Positions 34,013 through 46,000 of a stretch of DNA of 64,000 nt are shown here, in pieces. The stretch is taken from assembly GCA_037349315.1 (NCBI GenBank), contig JBAIAC010000059.1, positions 25,142,501 through 25,206,500 of the forward strand, read 5' to 3'. The stretch comes from Chelydra serpentina (Eukaryota > Chordata > Testudines > Chelydridae). Positions within the stretch are counted from its first letter, which is position 1; each line of letters begins with the position of its first letter. The position numbers and the translations under genes were made by a program. Under the pieces are notes generated by a model. It did not search any database. It saw only the letters and a program-made list of their open reading frames with translations, and was not told the origin of the DNA.

Positions 34013-37000
34013 GTAGGGCTTGGGGACGTCACCCACAAATATAGCTGTAGAGCCAAGATTAAATACCTGGCTTGAAACACTGATGCCTCCTGCTGGCTGA
34101 TACAGGGAGTAACATTGCTGCGCTTCAGGAAAGGCCGCTTGATTGCTTGTGCTACTTCTGGCTTATTAGACATACACACAAAGTGTCCCATTCTGCGCCT
34201 CTGACGCTCAGCAAGCAAACCTCCATGAGTGCAGGAGGGGGGAATTGCAGGAATAAGTGCCCGTGTATAGGTAGCTTTGCTTTGACAGGAAATATTAAAA
34301 CAATACTTGTAGTGTAATGTAATCCACCTCCCCCACTAAACACTCCCCCATTTCTGAGCATCTGTTCACTGCATTTAAAAAGAAACAAGGGCCGCAGCAG
34401 GGACCAAAATAAACCCTAAATGGTGGTGGTAGAGAGCAAGTATACACAGTCCCCTGACTACTCACTAGTATGACAACATACCTGAGGGGGGAAGCAAAGG
34501 CTGCGATCCTCACGAGCTGAGCTTTGACAGAATGAAATAGGGAATGAGCAGCCACAGGAGAGGGGGCCAGGGGAGTAAAGTGGTTTGCGACACAGATTTG
34601 ACGAGGTGGAGAGGTACAGGAAGCTGTTACAGATGGCGTACAATGCAGAAGAAAAGGCTCTCACACCAGCTGGGAAGGGTCAAAAGCCTCAACTCCCATT
34701 GAAATATTACTCTTGACTGCGGTGGGAGTTGAGTCAGGCACGGAGAGGAGGCTGCTGCTTCCAATAGGAAAAGCAGCAGCCATGTGGAGATAGGGCACAG
34801 TGCTGCCCGCCCACTGCTCAGCTCCTAAGACATTACCTCGTTAGGATGGCAAGTAGCTCTTTGCCATGGGTCTGTACTAGTCCTTAGCGCTGGAGGGAAA
34901 AAGGCAAATATGGGTGCAAATGTGAGTGAAAGTCACTTGCTCTGTATGTATCATTGTCATTTTAGAAGTGACACACTTTAACCAACTTTCACTAACAAAG
35001 GTGCACACACAGCCTAGACACCTTAGTTGTCTGTAGGGGAACCTTCAACACAAGCCCCTATGCCTTGTGCTATAGGAGGAATTTTGTTAGCAAGTAGGAG
35101 GCTGTTAGAGTCATTGGGGACCAGGTGCTGGGGGGAAAACATGGCCACGCACACTACACCAGTGTGTTACAAACAGACTGTATGGCTGGGCCGTTGGGGC
35201 ATTTTGCATGTCTGTATTATCTGCAGTGTGGCTCTGTTACTCATTTTACTAACCATGTGATCAATTTCTTCGTTGGGGGTGCAGAACTGACTGACTTTAG
35301 AGAGTGCTGTCAGAGGCACAAAGGAAGACAGGAAAAAACAGATGTCGCTCTACTATAAAGGAAAGGATTTAATATTAGGTGTAAACTGAAGAGATTTGAG
35401 ACTTATTTTTAAATGGATGCTGTCCCTTTAAAGAGTCTCTCTTTGAGCATTTCCTTCCCCTCCCGTGTAGATCTGTGCAGTGTGCCTCCCGAAGTCCTCT
35501 TCCCATCCAGCAACCAGACTTTGGAGCCTGCCTTGGGAAGCCAGATAACACTGAACTGCACCGTGCGGCTGCCCGTTCAGCAGCACTGCAACCCCGTCCT
35601 GCGCTGGATGAAAGATGGCCACTGGCTAGGCAATGAGAGCAGCCAATACCCCAGCGAGGAAAAAGACTGGTAAGGAGTCTGACCTAGCTATAAATAGAAA
35701 GAGGCACTGAGGTGGCTACTGACAGGCAGGGCAAATTGCTTCAATCGTTGCTTAAATAGCATTCATGCACCCAGTGAGCCACAGTTCAGTGGGAGTTCTG
35801 GACCCACAATCAATAACACAGTCTCCACTGAGCAGTACCCCAAATCCCAGTGTTTCCTATTGATAAACTCAACTTCACATGAGTCCTGGACCACAGTGTG
35901 CCAGTGCTCAAACCTCCAGCAAGACATCCGCTCAGCCAAAGTGCTGATCTACACCACCTCCCTTCTAGCCCTGGCTTCCCCACACAGCTCTGCTAGTGCA
36001 CCTCAGACCTCATCTGCAGCACCTCAGTTCTTCTAGCACCACACACAGCTCTGCCAGGGCACTTGAGTCCTGACTAGAACACCCCGTTAGTCTTGTCCAC
36101 AGCTCAGACAATGCACCTGAGGGCAAGTCTACACCACAGCGCTACATTGGCGCAGCTGCTGCACATCTGCTACAACAGGAGAGCACTCTTCCGTCGGCAT
36201 AATTACTCTTCCTTGGCGAGAAGCGGAAGTGCTGGTGTGGACAGTGCAAAACTTGCATCGCTTGGGGGGGTGTGTGTGCTTTTTCACACCCCTGAGTTGA
36301 TCAGTCTTGATCTGCAGCACCCTTGCTATTCCAGTCCTAGCCTTCCCTCTACATCTGAGGGCACTTCTGTCCTGACTCTCACTCATAGGCGCCACCTCCG
36401 TGGGTGCTCCGGGGCTGGAGCACCCACAGGGAAATATTGGTGGGTGCAGAGCACCCACCGGCAGCTCCCCGCCATTCCCGGGGCCCGCACCCAGCTCCCC
36501 GCCAGTCCCGGGACCGCGTCAAGCTTACCTCTGCACCGGGAGACGTTGCGGGGCCCCGCCCCCGACGCCGGGTGATATTGCGTCAGGGGCAGGGCCCCGC
36601 AACGTCACCCGGCGTCGGGGACGGGGCCCCGCAATGTCACCTGGCGTCGGGGGTAGGGCCCCGCCACGTCGCTCGGGGGCAGGGGCCCGGCATCAGCCCC
36701 CACCGGCGCCACCGGAAGTCAGTGCCTATGCTCTCACTTCCCATCCTGGGCCTCTTGAGGAAATGTGCCAGTGATGTCCGCTTTTTAGGTGGAGGTTGGG
36801 TACAATTGAGAAGTGGCCACGATCACCCAACATCTATTAATTTGTGACTGACACAGGATCTGAACTCATGTCTCTGGAATATAAGCACAAGCACACTGTC
36901 CTTTTTATCCTCTTTCTCTAAGGTATGTTTTAAAAACTCATAATTCCACAGACACACAGATAAACAATGAAGCACAGTGTGTGTGGGGGGGTGGGGAACA

Positions 37001-40000
37001 AACCAACCAAAGCCCCACAAAGCACGTAGGCCAGCTGACGTTTCTGCCCGTTTTATATTATGGCTCAGTGAACTAAACACAGGACTGTCTGCAGCACAAA
37101 GTGAGGGGTCCAAGGGCTGCTCCATGCTCTGGCTCAGATTCTGATGTCAGTGCCACCAGAGTAAAGCCACTGTGATCGGTGAAGCTCCATTGAGTCGGCC
37201 ACTAGAGTGTGTGTGTGTGAGCACATTTATCCATCCCCTGTGTTGGCCAGGCAATGGGGACTCCAGCAAAGCAACTCCTACCTTTTTGAAGGCTTTCCTG
37301 CCACTGAAAGTTAGATTCTAATGATAGATTTAGGAACCCGACTTTAGGATGCTATTTTTGAAAATCTTGGCTAAGTGCAAGGTGGATTCCCGCTGAACTG
37401 GAACCGGGCTAATGATTTATTGTGTAAAGGAACAAAAGGCTAACTCTAAAGTAAAGACATTCAAGTAGATCATAGGATTCTATCAGAGCTTCGAGGTGGC
37501 TAGCACTATCCTTCTATCCAGTCCTTCTCCCTTTCCAGGCTGAATCGTTCCCCACCGTACAGCAGAATGACAAAACAGAATTCCTTTAGGCTACATGTAG
37601 AACTCTAACTAGAAGCTCCTTCTTCTTCTCTTCCATCTCCTAGTTTAAATAGGAATCCATTTCCCTGAAAGTGTACCCTGTAGCACTGCACTGATGCTAG
37701 CCTCTTTTGTCCCTCAGGCTCGGTGATAACGCAACAGAGACGTTCATGTCCAGCCTTCTGGGGGTGAACCTGACAAGTGACGAGGACTACGGCGTGTTTG
37801 CCTGCTGGGTTAGGAATACCACAGCCACTTTCACACTACAGAGATCAGGTAGCTCTTTGGGCATTTACAGCACACTGAGACTGGGGCAGGGAAGGGGTTA
37901 CTATACCATTTGTGGTGGTGTCTTCTGGATACGGCCTTTCAACAAGGTTTGGCCAGTCTATGGAGGCTCTCCAGGTGGAAAGAGAATCCCACAGGTATTT
38001 CTGAGATGAGTTGGGAGTAACTTGAAGATCCTGACTAACACTTTCCCAGTAACTAGCTCTAATATTGCTATACTGTGTGTGGGAGATGCTGAGTGCCTCA
38101 CAGACTGTCCAGAGTAAAAAATGCCCCCCATAAAAATAAATTCCAATGGAATCTAGAGAGCTCTTGACCTCAGACGCACAGATCATAGTTATGGCTCCAG
38201 ATTTTCATGGTGGGAAGAACCTCTTGGATACTGTGATTTTCCTGTTTGTCTCCGACTTCTCTTTCTGTCTGTGATTTTAATAAACTCACCCTGCAGCGGT
38301 AGCTGCTGCAGCTGGGCCCTGCTCCACATCCTGGACATTGCAACCTGGCACACAGGGTGCACAGTACTGCACAGGTGTACCCAGGCTGCCCCTCCATCAT
38401 GCCAAGGGGCATCCAGATCACATCTGATTGAGTGGCATTGTAACTTGACAAGGGGGGGCAAGGGTCACAGAGCCCAGAGCCAGGCCCAGCCCTGAAGGAC
38501 ATGAGCTGCTGTTGTAGGGTTAGTGTGGGGCTGGCTCACTCTCTAGCTCCCCACACCCCAGTCCCTCCTCCTTTGTTGCAGCATTTTTTACCCAAGTCAC
38601 AAGCCCCATGACTTTTACTAACTTTACCATGCCTGCTTCATGAGTTTTGATTTAAAAACTGTTATGACAAGTCTGCAGCCCTAATCATAGTCCATAAACC
38701 CGCGGTTGCGTCGCGCTCACACCACACCTGTTAAACCGGGAAGGACGGCCCGGGGATTGCTGCAGGGCTGAGGCTGACTAGTTCCCGGGCAGCACGGTTG
38801 TACAGTGAAGAGGCTGCTGTCTTGGCATTAATTAAATAACCAGAGCATGAAGTCAGTTTAGCAGTGAGACATTCACGGTGGGCTTGTCAAGACTCCCTTT
38901 GATCTCTGCCCAGTGAGCAAGAGGATACTTTGAAACCCCCCTTCTGGAGCCGTCCTGCTTGCCATGCTGAGTAGTCACACAGGCACTGTGTATGTGGACA
39001 TTGAGTGGCAGGGCCTACTTTGATTAGCTCTTGGATTTAAAGGAACATGCAGTGCGCGTTAACCCTTCCAGTGACCTGCTGAGGCAAGTCCTGAACTTAT
39101 TGCCAAATTTTCTCAGCTATTGCTCTTTTGAAAGTAAACCCTCCAGCAACGAGACACTATTGGGATAAAGGGGGTGTGGGGGGGGGGGGCAAAGGAGGCT
39201 TTATTATGTAAAGATGCTCTCTTTCCATATGCTGACAGAATATGGTGCCGTGGAGTGCTGGAGATGGGCCTGCCTCCAGGAGGCTAGTCACCTAGGTCAA
39301 GACTTCTTTGTTTGAAAGAACCGTGCGAAGGAGTTGATGATGGGGACTCTCTGGATTCAGCCCAACTGAACATAGCCTCTCCCTCTGTGTGTGCGTGTGT
39401 GTGTGTGTGTGCACGCGCCCTAGTCAAGGGATTCATTAGTCCCGTTCTGAAGAAGGAGAATTCAGCTCTGACACTATGGCTGGTCGTAGCCAGGAAGCAC
39501 CAAATACCCTGGACCCCAAACCCTCTCATCTGTTTCTAGGCTGCTGTCACAGAATTTGGGGGCCCCTTTAGATCACGGAGCCTATATCACCTGATCTGTG
39601 TGATCCTTCTTTAAGCTGATGCAGCTGAGCCACTCTTCACACTGGTGGCTAGAGCTATAAAAAGCCCAGTAGATCAGAGTCCATCCCCTGTACATGCATG
39701 ACAGCATCCACAGGCAGATGCTGCAACTGTTTTACTAGATTGTAATCTGACAGAGCTTTGAGGCCAGTAACCTCTGCTCAGTTCTTCCCTCTGCAGACCA
39801 TAACCTACCCCAAGCCCCTTATTCACCAAGGTATAAATTCCTTTAGTTCAAATGCTAAATGTACTGAAAATGCCCTTCTCTGTAATTGCAGAAGCTGCTG
39901 GACATGTGAATGCAGTGCTGGCAGCCCTCCTCGTCCTGGGGCTGCTGCTGCTCATGGCTGTGATCTATGTGAAGTGCCGCTTGAATATGCGGCTCTGGTA

Positions 40001-43000
40001 CAAGAACCGTTACGGGGAGCTAGAGATCAATGGTAACCCTTAAGGCTTTTGTGAATCTGGTTTTCAGTGCCATTTGCACATTGGGTTTGAGGGAGACGGG
40101 GAAAGACTCAATGATCCAGACATTCCGGGCTTCTGCTGCTTCTCTAAAGGCTTCATGAGAAAGGGATGGGAAAGCAGAAGTGAACTAGAATTCCCCCGGA
40201 CCCAGGGGGTCTTCCTGCCTCCACCTGCCCACAGGGTGACTCCCACCCAAGGGCCAGCCTGCCTCCTCCTAGTTTGCCCAGGGTGCTCCATGTAGCAGAG
40301 ACTTTTTTAAAGATAATCACTAATGTGTCTGGATTGTGACTCCTTGTTCCTCTAATAGAGTCTCTCTCCTCTTGGTTCAGTATGTGTGAAGGGAGGCTAC
40401 TCCCTATGTTGGGTTAAGGTTGAAGCTAGCTTCCTCTTAAAAGCCTGGTTTGTCAATCCACTCCACCAAAGCCAAACCAATCAACTTGAAACTTCTCATA
40501 CCACATCTCATCCGGAGGCTCAGTTCTTCAAAAAAGTTTGCAGCGAATCACTCAGGGAGTTTCAGAAATGACATTCTTCTTCGAGTGCTTGTTCATGTCT
40601 ATTCCAATCAGGTGTGTGCGTGCTGCGTGCATGGTCGTCGGAAACTTTTCCCCTCAGCAACTCCCATCGGGTCGGCTAGGGAGCCCCCTGAAGTGGTGCC
40701 CTCGTGGCGCTCAATATATGACCCTGCCGCCCCGACCCACCTTCAGTTCCTTCTTACTGTCCGTGGCGGCGTTGGAACTGCATTTTGGAGAGTGCATTTT
40801 GCTTGCTTGCAAGTGTTCCCTTAGCCTACCTGGTTTCTTAGGTAGTTTGTGTATTGTTGTTTGTAGTTAGTATAGAATTGGGGAGTGGGATGCTTCCCAT
40901 CCCCTCACCCCACCTTGGGCTTCGGGGCATGCCTCAAGCCCAAGGGATTTAAGTATTGCGGTGTATGCCGAAAGCCTATGCCCAATAGTGATCCCCACGA
41001 CTTGTGCCTGAGGTGTCTAGGGGAAGCACATCAGTCTGAGTGCTGCAAAATTTGTAAGGCTTTCAAGCCTAGAACTAGAAAGGAGCATGACTTCCATTTA
41101 AAAGAGTTGCTAATGGAAGCCGCACTCCGTCCAGCAGCACCTGACTACCAAGGCCCAGGCCCGAGCTCAGTGCGGAGCGCCCTGGCATCGGTCTGCATAT
41201 CGGTGCTGAGGAAGGACTCTGGTGCAAGAGACCCTCGGCACTGAAGATCCCTGCCACCACAGCAAGGAGCACTGCCCTGGCACTGATCCACATCTCCGGT
41301 GCCCCACAAGCACCATAAGAAGGTGGACAGAGGGCGCTCTCCTCAGCTGCGAGACCATCAGGGGAGATTTTGCTGCTCCAGAGGAAGGACTTGGCTCCCA
41401 AGGAGCAGGGGCTCATGCCGTTGACTCCGGTGCCCCAGATGGCACCGTTGAGCCCGGCGCTTAGTGACTCTCTGGCAGGGCAGTGCCTGGTGGAGGTGTT
41501 GGAGTTCCCCCTCCACTCCGACACTTTTGAGGCTGCTAAGGAACTTATCGACATCACTGCGTCTCAGCCCCTGGCCATTAGAGAGAAGCCTCCAACACCA
41601 CCTAGACAGGTCCTGTCTAGAGGCAAGCCTGTGATGATGAGGTTCTCCTCGTCGCTGGGCCGGCACCGTTCCAGGTCCCCATCGCTGCCACACTCCCCGG
41701 CACCGGCCTCGGTACAAGATCACATGGCCCCAGGAGCATGATGATCTATGTTGTTGGCACCGATCTCGAACACCCTTGCAGGGCCGACACACGACACCGG
41801 AGCACAGCAGCCGTTCCCCAGCACTGGACACGTGGCACCGGTCTCGGTCCTGGTACAGTCGGCACTGATCCTCAACGCGATCATCGCAGCACCAATCCCC
41901 GACCTCCTCTTCATGGCACCGACTGCCGGCGCAGGGGTCATCGGCACTGCCGTAGTCATCGCCCTCGGAATCTTCGGACTCAGAGGCCGACTCATATTAC
42001 TCAAGGCGCAGTAGACATAGGTCCGGTAAGCACCAAAGAGACGTAGAAGCGGCCTAGGAGCTGCGGTGGCCACCCGCCGCACAATGGCCCTTCTGGACCC
42101 TCTGGGCTTACCATCAGGCCCAGGTATCCCTTCAAGGGCTTCTAGGTTGGTGGCCTCGGGAAGTCACCCTTCCTGGTCACCGATGGATAGATCTGCCCCT
42201 CGGGTTACAGAAGCGACCCTCTCCAGACCACCGCCTCACACTACAGAGGAGTTGGCAGAACCGGCTCCAGAACCACCCATAGCCCAGGACACATCCGACC
42301 GGGTCGGACCACTGGAGAAGTCCAGTGCAACCCAGGAACAACCTGGGCAGATAGAGAGCCATGAGGATCCTGTACCCCCACTTGCTTCCTCGTCATCCTC
42401 ACCTGATAGGGCGGTGGCAGGAGTGTCTGCTTCAGGAATTCCACTCTCCAAAGCACCTAAACATTGGAAAGTAGGCAAATACATAAGTCACCTAGACATC
42501 CTTAACTCTTCCCCATTGTGCCATCAGAACACAGATAACCTTTGCAGTCCGTCACAAAAGTTCGGTATGATTTTTTTTGCAGTCATTAATTAGATGTCCC
42601 TGAGTAAAGGACGAATAAAGTGTTCTCCAAGTTTCTGGTTGTTGGTGTGGTGGGGCAGAGTTAAGATTGTTTGAGTGACCTTAATTCTGTATTATTCACT
42701 GTCTTGGCTAACTTTTATTTAGGACTTTTGCTCAAAATATATCATGGATTCTTTTAACATTTAACTCAAATTATGGTTGTTTGTAAGGTTGCCGTAGTCA
42801 TATTTGGTCCCAGGATATGAAACACAGACAAGGTAGGTGAGATGATGTCTTTTATTAGACCATCGTCTGTTGGTGAAAGGTACAAGCTTGTACCTTCCAC
42901 CAACAGAAGTTGGGCCAATAAAAGATATTACCTCACCTACCTTGTCTCTCTAATTATGGTGTCTTTTTAAAATCTGGGAATACTAGGAGTATGTGCGTGT

Positions 43001-46000
43001 GTATTTTATCTCCTATTTCTGCATATTAAAAAATACATCAGTATAGAGATGGTGAGAACTGATGAAGACAGATACTTGGGACCATTGCCAGGGTTGCTGT
43101 GGGATTTGTATTATTACTTGTATTACAGTTGCACCCACCATCTGCTTGGTGCTCTTCAAAGCATCTACGAAGAGATAGTTCTTGTCCCCCCAAAAACATG
43201 CAGTCTGCTAGCACAAGTGGTTATAACAAGTGGTAACTACCAGTGGTAATGACAAGTACAGTCCTCTTTGGGGAAAGAATTCTGATGATGTCACCAGGAC
43301 ACTGGGGTGTAAGATCAGGTCCCGCTCCAATTCCTGCCTTGCTGCTCTCAGGGGGACAGGAACATTTTAAAGTCCACCCTGGAGCTCTCTGGTCCATGTG
43401 GCTGGGATGTTAGGTTTCCTACATGGTGAGTTTTTCAGTGTCATTAAAAATCCTGGAAATAGCACCATCTAGTTACACAGCAATTCATATGCAAGTTAAC
43501 ACAGGTGCCCTGCCCCAAAGAGATTCCAGCCTGAGGTGTCAGAGCAATGCCTTCCCCAGTTGGGAAGCTTATAGGAAGCTGGCTGTCAGTGCTGACAAAC
43601 TGAGCACTGTATCTGCCATTCTGTAATGTTAAGTGTGTCTTTTGCCACCCCCATTCTCCCTGGCCCTGCTGGGCACTTTTCACAGATGGGAAGCTGTATG
43701 ATGCATACGTGTCTTATGCAAACTCCCCGGACGACAGCAAGTTTGTGAACTTCATTATGAAGCCACAGCTGGAGAACCGTCATGGCTACAAACTCTTCCT
43801 GGATGATAAGACCATCCTGCCCAACTCAGGTATGCACCATCCCAGACGCTGCCAGGCTCAGGTTAGATGGGCATGCTCCCCCTGCTGGAAAGTCAGCCTT
43901 AACCTTAGGTTAATGAACCTGCTCTTTAGTACCCAGGAAGCCTCACCTGGCATAGCAGGTCTGCTCTCTGGTGTGACACTTCCCTTTGCTCTTCCACACA
44001 CCTTGCAATCAAAGATTACAAACACTAACTGATTAAGAATGCTGTGATGTCAATAGCCGAGTGTTTTAGAGATGGGAAAAGAGAGGCACTGAAAGGTTAA
44101 GTGTTCCCTCCAACTTCACATAACAATTCAGTGAGAGAGTTGGGGATGGAACCCAGGAGTCCTGACACCTGGTCCTCTGCTGTAATCACTGGAAAACACT
44201 TTCATCAGATCCGGTAGTGTAACCTGAGTCTGGGAGAAGAGCACGTTACTCTCTAAGACAGGCTGGGTTATGAATTCAACTGTTTGAGAGACTGTGGGTC
44301 TCTCTGTGAGGACACCCTGTTGCCCTCAGTTTGGGTTTGTATGCTAAGGCAGCGCATTCCTGGAAGAGGAATAGTGAAGTGCTGGTGAACCATTCCGGCT
44401 CTGCTTAGTCTTTGCCCTGGCTGTAAATCTCATTTCTATCCTACTCGCCTAGAGCCTTCAGCAGACCTGATTATGAACGTGAGCCGGTGCCGGCGTCTCA
44501 TTGTGGTCCTCTCGTATGCATACCTGGAGCAAGACTGGTGCATCAACAACTTCAGGTAACTGGCTGGTCACTGAGCAGGGTTCTAGGCTGCTGCTTTGCT
44601 CCCCTAGTAGCACAGAGGTAGTGCTCACTAGATTGTCAGAGTGACTGCATGGGAAACTGCACCCTGTTCTTCTCCCACCTCTGCAATCCAGTCATGTTAT
44701 TCCTCCTCCTCCTCCACACTGCTGGGGTGCCCAGCAGTGGAGTCACTGAGAGCACAGGAGCGACAGTCTCTCTGCTCTCAGTTCCTATGTCTGGTACCAC
44801 AGCAGCTTGTGATGGCTGCGAGGAGCAATTGCAAGTAAGTCCTGCTTGGTGACCTAGAGCATGCTCAGTGCAGACAGTATCTTCAGAGCATTTAGCAACC
44901 AAACTCTAACAAGTCTCTACTGAGCATGTGCAAACTGCAATTTTTCACAGGCCAGATTCGGGTGTATTTTCCTAGGGGCCGCAAAAGGCACATCTTGGGC
45001 ACCATGGTGACCTCCTTCCCAGCCCACCAAATTTCAAGTCTCTTGTTCCAATGCCAAAGCTTCTGAATGAAACTATTGTAAGATATTATTTTTTAAAAAG
45101 TTAAAAAAAAAATTCTTCCTTAATCTTGTTCTCTGACATGGTTCAATTTTTTCAGCTCAAATTTTCTAAAACATTTGCTAGACACCTGGCATGGAAAATT
45201 CCAGTCCAAACTGTGAAAGTTTGCCAAAGTTAGAAGCCAATGAATGCAATCTTATCATAGACAGTATTGGGCAATCTTAACTAAAGGCATCTCTTCCAGC
45301 TCCACCTATAATGTGGTTACAAGCCCTAAAAATCTTGCCTCTGTTCTCCTTATTCCAACTTCCAAAGCAGTTAGCTCCCAAGCCAATGCTCATTGAAGTC
45401 AATGGGAGTCTTTCCATTGCTTTGCAGTTGGTCAGGGCAATGAAGAGATGGGTTAGCTGAACAGGCATGATTCATTGCACTCCTGGGAATGGTTGCCTTG
45501 TATTGCAGGGAAGGTCTGTTGAGACTGTTGGAACTGTCCCAAAGACCCATCTTTGTCGTCTTTGAAAGCCAGTATCGGGAGATAGAGCATCTGGCCATTA
45601 ATCTGCTGAAGCAGCACAAGAATGCCGTGACCGTACTGCTCTGGCGGGCTGGCTCAATGGTAAGCTGTGGCTGGGGTGGGAGCGGAAGGTTCCGGTCAGT
45701 GAGGTTTCTCAGCACTGCTGAAAGGCTCTGGGTACCACTCTCCTTGACAAAGCAGCATTTCAAACTCTGCAAGAAGCACTGAGGTGCAGATGTGGTGGAG
45801 GGCCTGAGACGCTCCCTCTGCTCACTGACCCCACAATGGTGTGTGTCGAGGCTGCTCTGCTACTCCAGAGCTGGAAAAATAGAGCGAGATAGGCTGAGTG
45901 GGGTCTTCAGGATTTTCCCTACTAAACCCTTCTGGGGACACTTCACTGTCCTGCCCCTATACATCCCTCCTCTTGGCATCTGCTATGGCTACTCTAGCCC

